DNA from: Chthoniobacterales bacterium
GTDB lineage: Bacteria > Verrucomicrobiota > Verrucomicrobiia > Chthoniobacterales > UBA10450
Length of the DNA stretch: 36,226 nt
Direction: 5' to 3'
Assembly: GCA_025935755.1 (NCBI GenBank)
Contig: JAICUQ010000015.1
Span: forward strand, 1-36,226
A model generated the notes under the pieces. It searched no databases and was not told where the DNA came from. It saw only the letters and a program-made list of their open reading frames with translations. The first letter of the stretch is position 1; every line of letters begins with the position of its first letter. Position numbers and translations under genes: made by a program. Shown here one piece after another: positions 23,899 through 33,119 of this stretch.

Positions 23899-25337
23899 CG
23901 GTTGCGCTCTCCTCCGGCGGCGGGAATGGATTCGGGAGGCAGATCGTAATGCGGGTCCGCCTCAGGTGTGGCTGTCTTCACTTCTGACATTGCAATCATC
24001 GGGAGGAAACGAATGAACAGAAGGAACAGCGAAGTGAAAATTCCGATCGTGCCGATGTAGGTCCAGATGTCCACCCAGCTAGGCTGGAAAATGCGCCACG
24101 AGGACGGCAGGAAGTCGCGATGCAATCCGCCGACGATGATGATGAAACGCTCGAACCACATTCCGGCGTTCACGCACATCGCCACGAAAAAAACGACCAG
24201 CACGTTACGACGACACCAGCGGAACCAAAACAGCTGTGGCGACAGGCAGTTGCAAAAGAGCATCCCGAACCACCAGTACCACCAGTAGGGACCGAAAATC
24301 CGGTTCCAAAATGCGAACCGCTCGTAGTGGTCGCCGCTGTACCAGGCGATGAAAAACTCCATGGAGTAGGCGTAAGCGACGAAAGAACCCGTTAACAAAA
24401 TGATCTTCGCCATCTTGTCGACATGCTGCGGCGTGATGATGTCCTGCAATTTGAAAATCGCCCGTGCCGGCAACAGGAGCGTCAGCACCATGGCAAACCC
24501 GCCGAAGATCGCGCCGGCAACGAAATAAGGCGGGAAAATAGTCGTGTGCCATGTAGGCAAAACGGTCGACGCGAAGTCAAAGGATACGACGCTGTGCACC
24601 GACAGAACGAGTGGCGTAGAAAGACCGGCCAGGAGCAGGTACGCCATTTCGTAATGACGCCAATTACGGTTGGAGCCGCGCCAGCCAAGAGCGAAAACTC
24701 CGAACAGAAATTTCCGGACCCGGGTGGTTGCTCGATCTCGCAAACTCGCCAGATCCGGAACCAAACCGGTGTACCAGAACAGGACCGACACGGTGAAATA
24801 GGTCGAGACCGCGAACACGTCCCACATCAAAGCGCTGCGGAAGTTCTGCCAGATCGCCCAGTTGTTAGGTATGGGCGCCAAATACCACGCCATCCAAAAC
24901 CGGCCGACGTGAATTCCTGGAAAAATCGCAGCGCAGATTACCGCAAACAGCGTCATCGCCTCCGCAGAGCGGTTAATGGAGGTGCGCCATTTTTGACGAA
25001 GCAGGTACAAGATCGCAGAGATCAACGTCCCGGCGTGTCCGATACCGATCCAGAAAACGAAGTTGGTAATCCCCCACGCCCAGCCGACAGGGATATTGTT
25101 TCCCCACGTGCCAACGCCGGTGGAGATCAGGTACCCAATGCAAAACAGTCCAAAGGTCGCAATGCTGGCAGTCGTCATAAAACAGACCCACCACCACCTG
25201 GGTGCGGGTTGTTCGACGACGCCCGAAATGCGTTGGGTAAGCCAGTTGAAATTGCGCCTGTTTAGCACCAGCGGAACATGCGCAATTTGCTGTCTTGCCT
25301 GCTCGAGTTCCGGTGCTGTTGCTGGTGCTCCGTCCAT
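23895..25337 (-). CDS. actC: Alternative complex III subunit ActC (NrfD-like quinol-binding subunit)
   Basis: The 480-residue protein of the NrfD/PsrC family spans the membrane about ten times. Characteristic segments are [37 protein letters not shown], and [16 protein letters not shown]. It carries the quinol oxidation site and works with the Fe-S chain of ActB. The start is the ATG at 25337: an AGAGG sequence lies 6 nt before it, and the TTG 6 nt upstream is not needed. It lies 9 bp after actB. Confidence 0.93.
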   Translation of the reverse strand: MDGAPATAPELEQARQQIAHVPLVLNRRNFNWLTQRISGVVEQPAPRWWWVCFMTTASIATFGLFCIGYLISTGVGTWGNNIPVGWAWGITNFVFWIGIGHAGTLISAILYLLRQKWRTSINRSAEAMTLFAVICAAIFPGIHVGRFWMAWYLAPIPNNWAIWQNFRSALMWDVFAVSTYFTVSVLFWYTGLVPDLASLRDRATTRVRKFLFGVFALGWRGSNRNWRHYEMAYLLLAGLSTPLVLSVHSVVSFDFASTVLPTWHTTIFPPYFVAGAIFGGFAMVLTLLLPARAIFKLQDIITPQHVDKMAKIILLTGSFVAYAYSMEFFIAWYSGDHYERFAFWNRIFGPYWWYWWFGMLFCNCLSPQLFWFRWCRRNVLVVFFVAMCVNAGMWFERFIIIVGGLHRDFLPSSWRIFQPSWVDIWTYIGTIGIFTSLFLLFIRFLPMIAMSEVKTATPEADPHYDLPPESIPAAGGERNR

Positions 25338-25346
25338 GTTCAACCT

Positions 25347-28300
25347 CTACTCTGGCAATGTCTCGACCCGACTGGCAATGCCGATATCTTTCGCATCAGG
25401 CATTTTCGGATTTGGATTTCGAAGCCGGGCGAGATAACTCGTCCGCGGTACGACGTTCAAGTATTCGAGGATCCGATAATTGCGATCCTGTTTTTTCATT
25501 TTCGAGACGCCACTCTCCGGGTCTTTGATGTCGCCAAAAACGATCGCTTCAGTTGGACACGCTTGTGCGCAGGCGGTGGTGAACGAATCGCGCGGGATAA
25601 GCTTGTTAGGCGAAGCGCTGGCGCGCGCAATCGCTGCGATCTTCGCTTCTTCGATGCGTTGGACGCAGTAACTGCATTTTTCCATCACCCCTCGCATGCG
25701 CACGGTGACGTTAGGATTTTTCTGCAACTTTATCGTGTCCGGCGCGCCCTTGGTAGTGAGCGGCGCAAAATACTCTTCAAAGACGTTCAGGGCGCCGACG
25801 ATCTTTCTCTTGCCGACTGGTCGCTGCGTGTAATCGAAGAAGTTAAAACGCCGCACCTTGTAGGGACAATTATTCGAACAGAATCGAGTGCCGACGCAGC
25901 GGTTATAAGCCATTACGTTGAGGCCGTCCTCGCTGTGAACGGTCGCGTTTACCGGGCAAACCGTTTCACATGGTGCGTTCTCGCAATGCTGGCAGGGCAT
26001 TGGTTGGAACACCATTTCGGGATGCTCCGGCCAGTGGCCGCGGTCCTGGTTGAAAGGCTCCCGGCTGGCGTAATACCGATCGATGCGCAGCCAATGCATG
26101 ATTCGCCCATGCGCGACTTGTAACTTCCCAACCACCGGAATGTTGTTCTCTGCCTGGCAGGCAATCACGCAAGCGCTGCAGCCAGTGCACACATTCAAAT
26201 CGATGCTCATCCCCCATTGCTGGGGCGCGTCCAGCGGCGGATGCGAATACAGAGTCGGTGGCGGATGCGGCAGTTCTTCTGCTCCAGGAATTTCTTTGGC
26301 GAAATCGTTGTTGTTGCGATACCCCTCTAATGTTGCTTCACGAATCAACCCGCGGCCTTCGATGCTGAAGTGTTCCTGCATGATGGACAACGGATAATTC
26401 CGTCCCACCCTGGTCACTTGCACGCTCTCAACGCCTTTTGCCCCGGCAACAGCGACGTACGGATTGGCTGCGGTTCGCAGGAAATAGCCATTGAATCCCG
26501 CCTGCTCTGTAAGCCCCGATCTTTCCTTTAAATTCCCGCCTGCATACGGCAGTTCGTCGAACTGCGGCATTTTGCGTCCCCAGCCGAGTGCAACTGAAAC
26601 AGAATTGTCCGCATGCCCGGGCGACACATACGCTGCAATGACGAGCTCGCGCTTCATCGCACTTCCGCTGGCGCTCTTTTCATTGATCGTGATCTGCAAC
26701 AAATCTCCGGTTTCAACACCGACTGTTTTTGCATATTCAGGACTGATCAACGCCACGTTGTCCCAACTCAGCCTCGTAACCGGGTCGGGAAGTTCCTGGA
26801 GCCAGCCGTTGTTTGCGTAGCGGCCGTCATCCATGCCGTAGCTGCCGGTCAACACGATCTCCGGCGCTTCCGGTGTGGGAGCCGCTGGAGCCGATGACGA
26901 ATCGCGCGGCAACGCTGCCGCGCCACCCGCGTTGAAAGTGGCGGGTTGATCAGCGGGTTGAACATGCGCGGCAAAACCATCGTGCAAAAAACGCGACCAA
27001 ATCGTCTGAAAATCTCCCGGAGGATTTGTCAGGCGAAATGTTTCCTGCACCAGTTCGGGACCTTCCAGTTTCGGGCCGCCCAGAACCATGTTCATCAGCT
27101 CGATTTCACTGACTCCGCCAAAAAGCGGAAGGATCATCGGCTGAATCGACAAATAATCGCCACCAGCCGTGAGCACGTCGCCCCACGACTCGAGATAATG
27201 AGCAAGCGGAACGTGCCACTGGCTCAGAGCCGATGTCGCGTCCTCGTGATAACCAAGCCGCACAATGTTCGGAACTTTCTTTTGCAACTCTGCCCAATCG
27301 AGAGGCGTCTTTGACTCTGGATCTTCTACCAATCCCCGCGGCGCGTTATAGACCGGGTCGCCGCCGAAAATGAACATTTGCTTAACGCGACCTTCGTTTA
27401 TATCCGTCGCGAGCTGAGCGATGTCGATTGTCTTCGGATTGCGCGGCACCTGGCGTACAACGAGGGTTTGGCCGACATTTTTTAGCGCGGCGTTCATTGC
27501 ATAAACCAGCGTCTGCACCGCCACCGGCTGTGCCGGGCCGGCGAGCACCAGGCTTGCTCCCGGTTTCGCCATCAAATCGGAAGCGACGCCATCAATCCAT
27601 TGCTGGTCGAAGCTGTTTGGCCCGCCTTGCGAATTTCCAAGCAAAGAGCCCAGAGCGGAATCATTCGTTGCGCCGAGGATCTTTGTCGCCAGCGCATGCG
27701 CGAACGCAGGAATCTGACTGGCTGGACAACGCAGTCGATGATCCGCCATTGCACCGGTGAGGCTGAAACGGTGTTCCACCACATACAGCCGGTTCATGCT
27801 GTCCTTCGACGTGCTCACCTTGCGGCGCGTAGTGAAACCGCGCACGGTTTCAAGATCGCCCTCGCCGCAATCGAGAAAGTCGCTATCCAGCGCAAGAATC
27901 ACGTCGGCGCGATCGAATTTTGGCAACACGCGTGCGTTGGCGCCGAACGCTGCTTGCATTGCCATGTTTGCATCCTGACCAAGTCGCGGTTCGTAAACGC
28001 ACCAACGCATTCCCGGGAATTTTTTCTCCAATTCCACCCGCAAACGCTCCCGGGTCGGCGAATTCGTCTCCTCCACCAGAAACGCAAGACTCTGGCCCTG
28101 GTCATCCAGCATGGTTTTGCCAAATTCTCCGAGGAATTTCTCAAATTCTTCGCGCGTACTTGCCTTCTTTTTCTGAACGAAACGTTTCGACCGGGTCGGA
28201 TCGTACAGATCGAGGATCGACGCCTGCACAAACGTGTCGGTGGCGCCGGCGCTTGCCGGGTGCAGCGGATTGCCTTCTAGCTTGATCGGCCGGCCGTCCA

Positions 28301-28646
28301 CAGTCGTCGCGATCAGCGGAATCCCGCCGCCGCGACGCGGCATGGCAGTCGCGTAATAGAGAAACTTGCCGGGAATCGTCCATTCCACATTTTTGGTGAA
28401 AGGAACGAGATGCAATTCCGGGCGACGACAACTCGTTAGGCCAACTCCCGCCAGAGCCATCGAAGCTCCCATCAATTTCACAAAATCGCGCCGCGACCAT
28501 TCGTCGCCATTCAGTTCCGCCGCGCCTGCGGGAAATTCGCGTTCCAGCCACTCCCGGAATTCGGGCGTGTTTTCCAGTTCGCCGAGGCTTCGCCAATATT
28601 TTGTGCCGTGGGACGGCTCAGGCGGATGATGAAAAACACGTTTCAT
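25347..28646 (-). CDS. actB: Alternative complex III subunit ActB (Fe-S/molybdopterin-like fusion)
   Basis: The 1099-residue protein joins a molybdopterin-oxidoreductase-like domain (about residues 75-790) to a four-cluster ferredoxin domain (about 800-1040). A Tat signal appears as SRRDFVKLMG (51-60), and Cys73 (GLTSC) gives a lipobox-like site, so export and lipid attachment are likely. Cluster motifs include CTGCSACVIACQAEN near 820, CQHCENAPCETVC near 885, CVGTRFCSNNCPY, and CSYCVQRIEEAK near 990 with CAQACPTEA. In this family the first domain normally has no molybdenum cofactor. The protein relays electrons from the quinol site to the haem subunits. Confidence 0.95.
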   Translation of the reverse strand: MKRVFHHPPEPSHGTKYWRSLGELENTPEFREWLEREFPAGAAELNGDEWSRRDFVKLMGASMALAGVGLTSCRRPELHLVPFTKNVEWTIPGKFLYYATAMPRRGGGIPLIATTVDGRPIKLEGNPLHPASAGATDTFVQASILDLYDPTRSKRFVQKKKASTREEFEKFLGEFGKTMLDDQGQSLAFLVEETNSPTRERLRVELEKKFPGMRWCVYEPRLGQDANMAMQAAFGANARVLPKFDRADVILALDSDFLDCGEGDLETVRGFTTRRKVSTSKDSMNRLYVVEHRFSLTGAMADHRLRCPASQIPAFAHALATKILGATNDSALGSLLGNSQGGPNSFDQQWIDGVASDLMAKPGASLVLAGPAQPVAVQTLVYAMNAALKNVGQTLVVRQVPRNPKTIDIAQLATDINEGRVKQMFIFGGDPVYNAPRGLVEDPESKTPLDWAELQKKVPNIVRLGYHEDATSALSQWHVPLAHYLESWGDVLTAGGDYLSIQPMILPLFGGVSEIELMNMVLGGPKLEGPELVQETFRLTNPPGDFQTIWSRFLHDGFAAHVQPADQPATFNAGGAAALPRDSSSAPAAPTPEAPEIVLTGSYGMDDGRYANNGWLQELPDPVTRLSWDNVALISPEYAKTVGVETGDLLQITINEKSASGSAMKRELVIAAYVSPGHADNSVSVALGWGRKMPQFDELPYAGGNLKERSGLTEQAGFNGYFLRTAANPYVAVAGAKGVESVQVTRVGRNYPLSIMQEHFSIEGRGLIREATLEGYRNNNDFAKEIPGAEELPHPPPTLYSHPPLDAPQQWGMSIDLNVCTGCSACVIACQAENNIPVVGKLQVAHGRIMHWLRIDRYYASREPFNQDRGHWPEHPEMVFQPMPCQHCENAPCETVCPVNATVHSEDGLNVMAYNRCVGTRFCSNNCPYKVRRFNFFDYTQRPVGKRKIVGALNVFEEYFAPLTTKGAPDTIKLQKNPNVTVRMRGVMEKCSYCVQRIEEAKIAAIARASASPNKLIPRDSFTTACAQACPTEAIVFGDIKDPESGVSKMKKQDRNYRILEYLNVVPRTSYLARLRNPNPKMPDAKDIGIASRVETLPE

Positions 28647-28666
28647 GGTTTCGCTCCGGTTCGCGG

Positions 28667-28732
28667 CGTTGAATCGTTGAACCGTTGAATCGTCAAATCG
28701 GCGCCCCGATGTAACGCTGTAACGATGTAACG
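28667..28732. repeat. Short tandem repeats in the actA-actB spacer
   Basis: The 100-bp spacer contains three copies of a GTTGAATC-type unit (28667-28692) and three copies of an ATGTAACG-type unit (28708-28732). No gene is present. It is the largest gap between act genes in the operon and could be a repeat insertion that does not break co-transcription. Confidence 0.6.
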
Positions 28733-28746
28733 TATTACGGTTGTTC

Positions 28747-29472
28747 TCATCGGTGGCATCCCTGGCAAGTGGTGGGGGGCGTGATCTTCCAGCGCTCTTT
28801 GAGCGTCAGGCCAATCTCAGATTGAGTGAGTTGCTTCTTTTTCGAAAAATCTTCACGCGCGCCGCTTGGCTGACCATATTTCGCGACAAACTCCGCCGGT
28901 TTAACGTCGGCAGGTTTCCAATCGAGATTGAAAACCTGATCGTTCGGGCGCAGATAATTCTCCGGGTGCCGGTGACAATCCAGGCACCACGCCATGCTGT
29001 GGGGCTGGGCGATGTGCACCACCGACATTTGATTAACGGGACCGTGGCAACTGAAACAGCTGATACCGCGGTTCACGTGCGCAGAGTGATTATAATAGAC
29101 ATAATCGACGGTGCGATAGAGCCACACCCATTCGACTGGCTGCCCGCTTTTCCAACTGTGCTCCACTGGCTGCAGCTTGGGATTATCTTTGGCCACCTGC
29201 GTGTGGCAGTTCATGCATGTCGCCGTATTCGGCACGTTGGAATGCGCAGCCACTTCGACGAAGCTGTGACAATAGCGGCAATCCATTCCGAGTTGTGTGA
29301 CGTGAATATCGTGCGGAAACGGCACCGGCTGGATCGGCTGATACCCTACCTTTGTGTACTTCGGAGTGGCGTAATACCACGTCGCTGCAGTCAATCCACC
29401 AGCAAGCACGATCAAGCACACGATCATCTTGATCGGTAACCAATTCGTCCAGCGTGGAAAGAAATTGGCCAT
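28747..29472 (-). CDS. actA: Alternative complex III subunit ActA (pentahaem cytochrome c)
   Basis: The 241-residue protein has one N-terminal membrane helix (about residues 13-33) and five CxxCH haem motifs at 65-69, 86-90, 139-143, 163-167 and 236-240 (CRYCH, CMNCH, CFSCH, CLDCH, CQGCH). It is the first gene of the act operon and provides the multi-haem wire of the complex on the periplasmic side. The start at 29472 (MANFFPRW) is chosen because the first helix follows directly; an in-frame start 87 nt upstream adds unlikely Arg/Ser-rich residues. Only a weak TATAGA-like promoter candidate is visible upstream. Confidence 0.95.
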   Translation of the reverse strand: MANFFPRWTNWLPIKMIVCLIVLAGGLTAATWYYATPKYTKVGYQPIQPVPFPHDIHVTQLGMDCRYCHSFVEVAAHSNVPNTATCMNCHTQVAKDNPKLQPVEHSWKSGQPVEWVWLYRTVDYVYYNHSAHVNRGISCFSCHGPVNQMSVVHIAQPHSMAWCLDCHRHPENYLRPNDQVFNLDWKPADVKPAEFVAKYGQPSGAREDFSKKKQLTQSEIGLTLKERWKITPPTTCQGCHR

Positions 29473-29612
29473 TGGTACTAGACGGCTTCCACGCCGACAC
29501 TGCGCAGCCGCCAAGCCCGCCGAGGCGGATTCGTCCCGCGGCGAACTACCAATGAGCAAAAACTGTGGTCAGGATGTGCTTCGTTCAGACGCTGCAAGTG
29601 GTTAAGGTTAAT

Positions 29613-29631
29613 TGTTGCCTGGAGAGCAACA
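29613..29631. promoter_or_regulatory. Hairpin in the actA upstream region
   Basis: TGTTGC-N7-GCAACA forms a perfect 6-bp stem about 140 nt before actA. No T-run follows on either strand, so it is not a standard terminator; it could be an operator or an mRNA structure. The rest of the 273-bp gap shows no gene. Confidence 0.3.
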
Positions 29632-29745
29632 CGAGGATTCTATAAATGCACAGCAGAAGGGCAAAACAAAATTTCGTTTTTGCAATTTCATTGCCCGCCC
29701 GAGCACAAAATTGCCAGAAGAATTTTGAAAAATTGTCGAAATTTT

Positions 29746-30624
29746 TCAGGAAAACGGAAGCGAAACGACTTCAACCGGGATCGTTGCATCCGGAGAAAGC
29801 GCATTCAAATTCGTCGCCGGATTGTTAAAACCGCGTTTCACGTACCCGAGTGCAATTTGCTGCCCTTCGCTGCCGGTCGCGCTCGTGATCCAGCCGGCTT
29901 CTTTTCCACCGGCAGAAGGAGCGACAAGTTTCATCCCGGGCTGAAGCGGCACGTTGTTCAGCGATATTAATCCGCACAAACGTTTGTTCGTTTGTCCCGA
30001 CATTTTGATTCGGGAGATTACTTCCTGCCCGATGTAACAGCCTTTTTGATAATCGACCGCGCGTTCTTCCAGGTTTGCTTCGATTGGGATTATCTCATCG
30101 GTAAGTTCGCGAGCCCAACGCGGCAGCCCTTGTTCGATTCGCATCACCTCCGCAGCGGCAACATCGATAAGCAGATGCGCTGAGGCCAATTCATCCCGCA
30201 CAGCATCGTGGCGCGCTGCCTCAGTCCAGATGTCCCAACCGGTCGCAGAAAAACGGCGCGTTGAAACGATCCGCCCAAACCCGGGTGCCGGCGACTCGCC
30301 GCCCAAAACATGAAACAGCGAGAATTCGTCGGTGACATCCTCGATCTCAACGTCGTCGGCAATGACATAACGTTCCAGGCGCGCGCGCAACGTTTCGCGA
30401 AGCTCCTGCTCGGCATCGACCAGAAAACTTTCCCCGGACGCGGTGACAAAAATGTGCGCGTTCAGTTTGCCTTTCGCACTGAGCACGCAGGCTTCGATCG
30501 CATCCGTTTCGCTCGCCTTACGCAAATCGTTTGTGATTTGTCCGTTGAGAAATCGGACCCGGTCAGCTCCGGTCACACGTAGTTTCGCGCGCGCGGAGAG
30601 ATCGAGAAAAGCAGCATCTTGCAT
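29746..30624 (-). CDS. ygfZ: Folate-binding protein YgfZ
   Basis: The 292-residue protein resembles the aminomethyltransferase GcvT and acts with tetrahydrofolate in assembly and repair of certain Fe-S enzymes. The diagnostic motif KGCYIGQE is present at about residues 194-201, and the N-terminal RVRFLNGQITNDL and the IEANLEERAVDY segments are typical. The length is normal for bacterial YgfZ. The neighbouring act genes encode a protein with four Fe-S clusters, so the location may be meaningful. The start is the ATG at 30624. Confidence 0.93.
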   Translation of the reverse strand: MQDAAFLDLSARAKLRVTGADRVRFLNGQITNDLRKASETDAIEACVLSAKGKLNAHIFVTASGESFLVDAEQELRETLRARLERYVIADDVEIEDVTDEFSLFHVLGGESPAPGFGRIVSTRRFSATGWDIWTEAARHDAVRDELASAHLLIDVAAAEVMRIEQGLPRWARELTDEIIPIEANLEERAVDYQKGCYIGQEVISRIKMSGQTNKRLCGLISLNNVPLQPGMKLVAPSAGGKEAGWITSATGSEGQQIALGYVKRGFNNPATNLNALSPDATIPVEVVSLPFS

Positions 30625-30710
30625 CCGAACCAGTCTACATCTAAAAGCGGCCGAAGAAATGCAGGAGCCGAGAATCCCGAGCCCGTAGACACCGCAACAG
30701 TGATGTCAAC

Positions 30711-30740
30711 ATGGAGCCGAAGCTCTGCGACGCCTAACGA
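30711..30740. repeat. Single REP unit
   Basis: ATGGAGCCGAAGCTCTGCGA followed by CGCCTAACGA matches the REP next to the RAYT pseudogene (34083-34110), including the CGACGCCTAACGA end. The rest of the 196-bp gap between ygfZ and the dehydrogenase shows no gene. Confidence 0.65.
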
Positions 30741-30820
30741 ATGTTCGCTGAAGCAGGGGCCGTCACCGGGCTAGCAGGAGGTCGCCCCGCCATTGCCGCA
30801 GCAGGACGCCCGCCGCTGCG

Positions 30821-31939
30821 TTATTCCGCCCCGGATGAAAAGCGGCTTAGGAGCTGTTTGATAAATCCACGGCGTAACGGAGTGGCAGCAGCAGCGGTCG
30901 CGTTCATCGTTCCGCTGAAAGTGACTGCAGGCTCTGCGGAAGCAACGAGCCCCGGTTCTTGAGCCTCCACTTCCTGCGTATCCGCCTCTGCCGAACCCTG
31001 AATCGATTCTCCGGCGTCCATTTGCTCTAACGCCTCCTGGCTGTGTGACTCTTCGAAATGTTCTGTAGTCGGCTCATGCAAATACTTGCGCAGCACGGCG
31101 GAATAATCGTTGTCGCCGTGGCCCCACTGCATTTGCTCGAACAATTGATTGCGCGCCGCAGCAGTGACACCGAAGTCCAGGTAATGCGACAACGCGATTT
31201 GATTGGCGATCTGCATGTCTTTCAACATGTGTTTGACTGAAAAATGCGGCGCGAAATCGCGTGCGATCATTTTTGGCAGCTTCATTGCCAGCGTGCCGGA
31301 ATAACTTGCGTTGACGCGCATGGCCTCGACGAATTTTTCAAACGGCAACCCCTCCGCTTGTACGAGCGCCAGAGCCTCGGCTGAAGCCTGAATACTGGCA
31401 GCGGTGATCATATTCGTCGCGACCTTGATCGCGCTCGCCTGGCCAACTGATCCGATATGCACGATCTCTTTGCTGCTGGCTTCAAGAATGCGACGGCCTT
31501 CGCGTACGGCTTCGTCGGTTCCGCCAACGTAATAAACAAGCTCACCCTTTTCCGCCGCGCCCTTGCTCCCGGTGAAGCAGGCCTCAACGAACCGGGCTCC
31601 GCGCCGTTCGACAATTTCCGCCGCCGCGCGCATCGAATCCGGAGCAACCGTGGAATGCGCAAACACAACATGACGCGCTGTAAGTTTTTCATTTAGCTGC
31701 TCGGCAATTTGCAGGAGCGCCTCGTCGTCCGAGACAAAAATCTGAATGTAATTGCACAACTCCGCCAGTTCTCCCGGTGAACCGACAAAATTCGGAACAG
31801 GACGAGGCGATCGATTCCAGACGAACACTGAAAAACCTTTATGGCGAAGATGTGCAGCGATTCCGCGACCGATAATTCCCAGCCCGATGACACCAATGTT
31901 TGTGTGCTTTGGATTGGACGCAGAGACGGGACGCTCCAT
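30821..31939 (-). CDS. NAD(P)-dependent beta-hydroxyacid dehydrogenase
   Basis: The 372-residue enzyme belongs to the 3-hydroxyisobutyrate/glyoxylate reductase family. It has the Rossmann motif GVIGLGIIGRGIA, a substrate-loop segment EACFTGSKGAAEKGELVYY, and the catalytic Lys in ASAIKVATNMITA (about residue 175). The first 290 residues form a complete enzyme. The last 80 residues form an acidic, low-complexity extension (EESHSQEALEQMDAGES...) ending in a basic, amphipathic RRGFIKQLLSRF helix, which is unusual for the family. The substrate could be glyoxylate, succinic semialdehyde or a related acid; it cannot be settled here. Confidence 0.88.
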   Translation of the reverse strand: MERPVSASNPKHTNIGVIGLGIIGRGIAAHLRHKGFSVFVWNRSPRPVPNFVGSPGELAELCNYIQIFVSDDEALLQIAEQLNEKLTARHVVFAHSTVAPDSMRAAAEIVERRGARFVEACFTGSKGAAEKGELVYYVGGTDEAVREGRRILEASSKEIVHIGSVGQASAIKVATNMITAASIQASAEALALVQAEGLPFEKFVEAMRVNASYSGTLAMKLPKMIARDFAPHFSVKHMLKDMQIANQIALSHYLDFGVTAAARNQLFEQMQWGHGDNDYSAVLRKYLHEPTTEHFEESHSQEALEQMDAGESIQGSAEADTQEVEAQEPGLVASAEPAVTFSGTMNATAAAATPLRRGFIKQLLSRFSSGAE

Positions 31940-32072
31940 GGATCGGCTGTTCAGCGATCAGCCTGCCGATAAAACTGGTTCTACGCAATATGGAAATTTG
32001 TGGCGGGAGTGCGCAACGCTGAGCGAGCGCCAGAGGCGCTGCATATCTATAGCTCTGCCGGGATACGTGTCA

Positions 32073-32085
32073 GCTCCGTAGGAGC
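32073..32085. repeat. GCTCC-GTA-GGAGC palindrome
   Basis: This perfect 5-bp palindrome, with GGCATGTT after it, is the core of a short dispersed repeat (about 32030-32100) between the M28-family gene and the dehydrogenase. No gene or clear promoter is seen in the 172-bp gap. Confidence 0.45.
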
Positions 32086-32111
32086 GGCATGTTTCAACAT
32101 CTGAAGACCAC

Positions 32112-33113
32112 TCACTTCAACGCGAACTGCGACAGATAATTCAGCGCAACAGAGCCGACGATTTGCAGACTCTGCGCGCTGATTTTGTCCATTGTATCGT
32201 CCGCGGTGTGCCAGGCAGGATAATCGAAATCGATGATGTCGATCGTCGGAATCCCGATGCCATTGAGCGGCGTGTGATCGTCAATCATGTCGCGATCCAG
32301 GTAGCTGAAGTAGTTCCGGAGCTTCAATGCTTCAGCCGCAGCGAAAATATCGCGCGCCATCGACGCCGGTGAATCTGCGGGAAGTGTGATGTTGAGCGAA
32401 CGGTCACCCACCATGTCCAACAGAATTCCTCCGCGAATTTTCCTGGCGTCGTTGCCTTCGAGATGTTTGGCAAAGTAGCGGCTTCCATAGAGACCGTCCG
32501 TTTCAGAAAAATTTTCGTATGCCTCTTCGCCATCGAAGAACACCAGCTCAATTTTCCTGGCAAGACTCGCGTGCTGCCCGAGCACCCGAGCTAACTCCAA
32601 CAGCAGACCGGTGCTTGAGCCGCCATCATTCGCTCCGACAAACCGGATGGTGTCGAACAATTTCGTGTCGTAATGCGAGCACAGCAAAAAGGATGGGGAT
32701 GCGCCATTTGGGTGGCCCGGGAATCGCGCAATCAGGTTTACAAAATGAGTTTTACCTTGCGGGGTGTTGTCAGTGAATGCCTGACGTGTGACCTGCCAGC
32801 CCGAATGGCGCAGTTCTTCCTCTATGTAATCTCTGGCTTTCTCGATTGCCTCCGAGCCGGCCGGACGCGGCCCCAGATCAACAAGGCGTTGAACATGAGC
32901 CAGAGCTTTCTCTCCCGAGAACTCTTCCCAGATTTTTGTTTCTGCGGCGCATGATTGATGCATCTGAAAAAACAAAACGAAAAAGAAAATGGCCGCGGGT
33001 TGCAGGGCGTTGGAAAGCGCGGTCGTTGCTTCCCATCCATTACGGCTGTGAAACGCCAGCACCAACGCGCATTTTCCAATTGGCGTCTGACACAGACGCC
33101 CTACAATTTTCAT
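32112..33113 (-). CDS. M28-family protein similar to glutaminyl-peptide cyclotransferase
   Basis: The 333-residue protein has the zinc-site pattern of the M28/glutaminyl cyclase group: SHYDTK, GANDGGSSTG, FFDGEEAYENFSETDGLYGS, a DMVGD segment and a C-terminal WHTADDT. The DGEEA...SETDGLYGSR stretch is closer to glutaminyl cyclases than to aminopeptidases, so it may convert N-terminal Gln to pyroglutamate or act as a peptidase. A hydrophobic stretch (AAIFFFVLFFQMHQSCAA, about 39-56) suggests export. The ATG at 33113 lies 6 bp after parB; the first 35 residues contain repeat-derived sequence, so the true start may be downstream. Confidence 0.82.
   Translation of the reverse strand: MKIVGRLCQTPIGKCALVLAFHSRNGWEATTALSNALQPAAIFFFVLFFQMHQSCAAETKIWEEFSGEKALAHVQRLVDLGPRPAGSEAIEKARDYIEEELRHSGWQVTRQAFTDNTPQGKTHFVNLIARFPGHPNGASPSFLLCSHYDTKLFDTIRFVGANDGGSSTGLLLELARVLGQHASLARKIELVFFDGEEAYENFSETDGLYGSRYFAKHLEGNDARKIRGGILLDMVGDRSLNITLPADSPASMARDIFAAAEALKLRNYFSYLDRDMIDDHTPLNGIGIPTIDIIDFDYPAWHTADDTMDKISAQSLQIVGSVALNYLSQFALK
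33082..33100. repeat. Palindrome in the 5' end of the M28-family gene
   Basis: GGCGTCTG-ACA-CAGACGCC is a perfect 8-bp stem. It encodes about residues 5-11 if the ATG at 33113 is used and would fold in the mRNA close to that start codon. It looks like a dispersed repeat. Confidence 0.6.
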
Positions 33114-33119
33114 CGTGTG

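Noticed and set aside
24423-26123. Two open frames of about 280 codons on the plus strand opposite actC and actB
   Set aside because: Both are antisense to well-conserved genes and show no domain, start context or codon pattern of a real gene.
30741-30962. 73-codon plus-strand frame between ygfZ and the dehydrogenase
   Set aside because: Its second half is antisense to the dehydrogenase C-terminus and its first half is repeat-adjacent low-complexity sequence.
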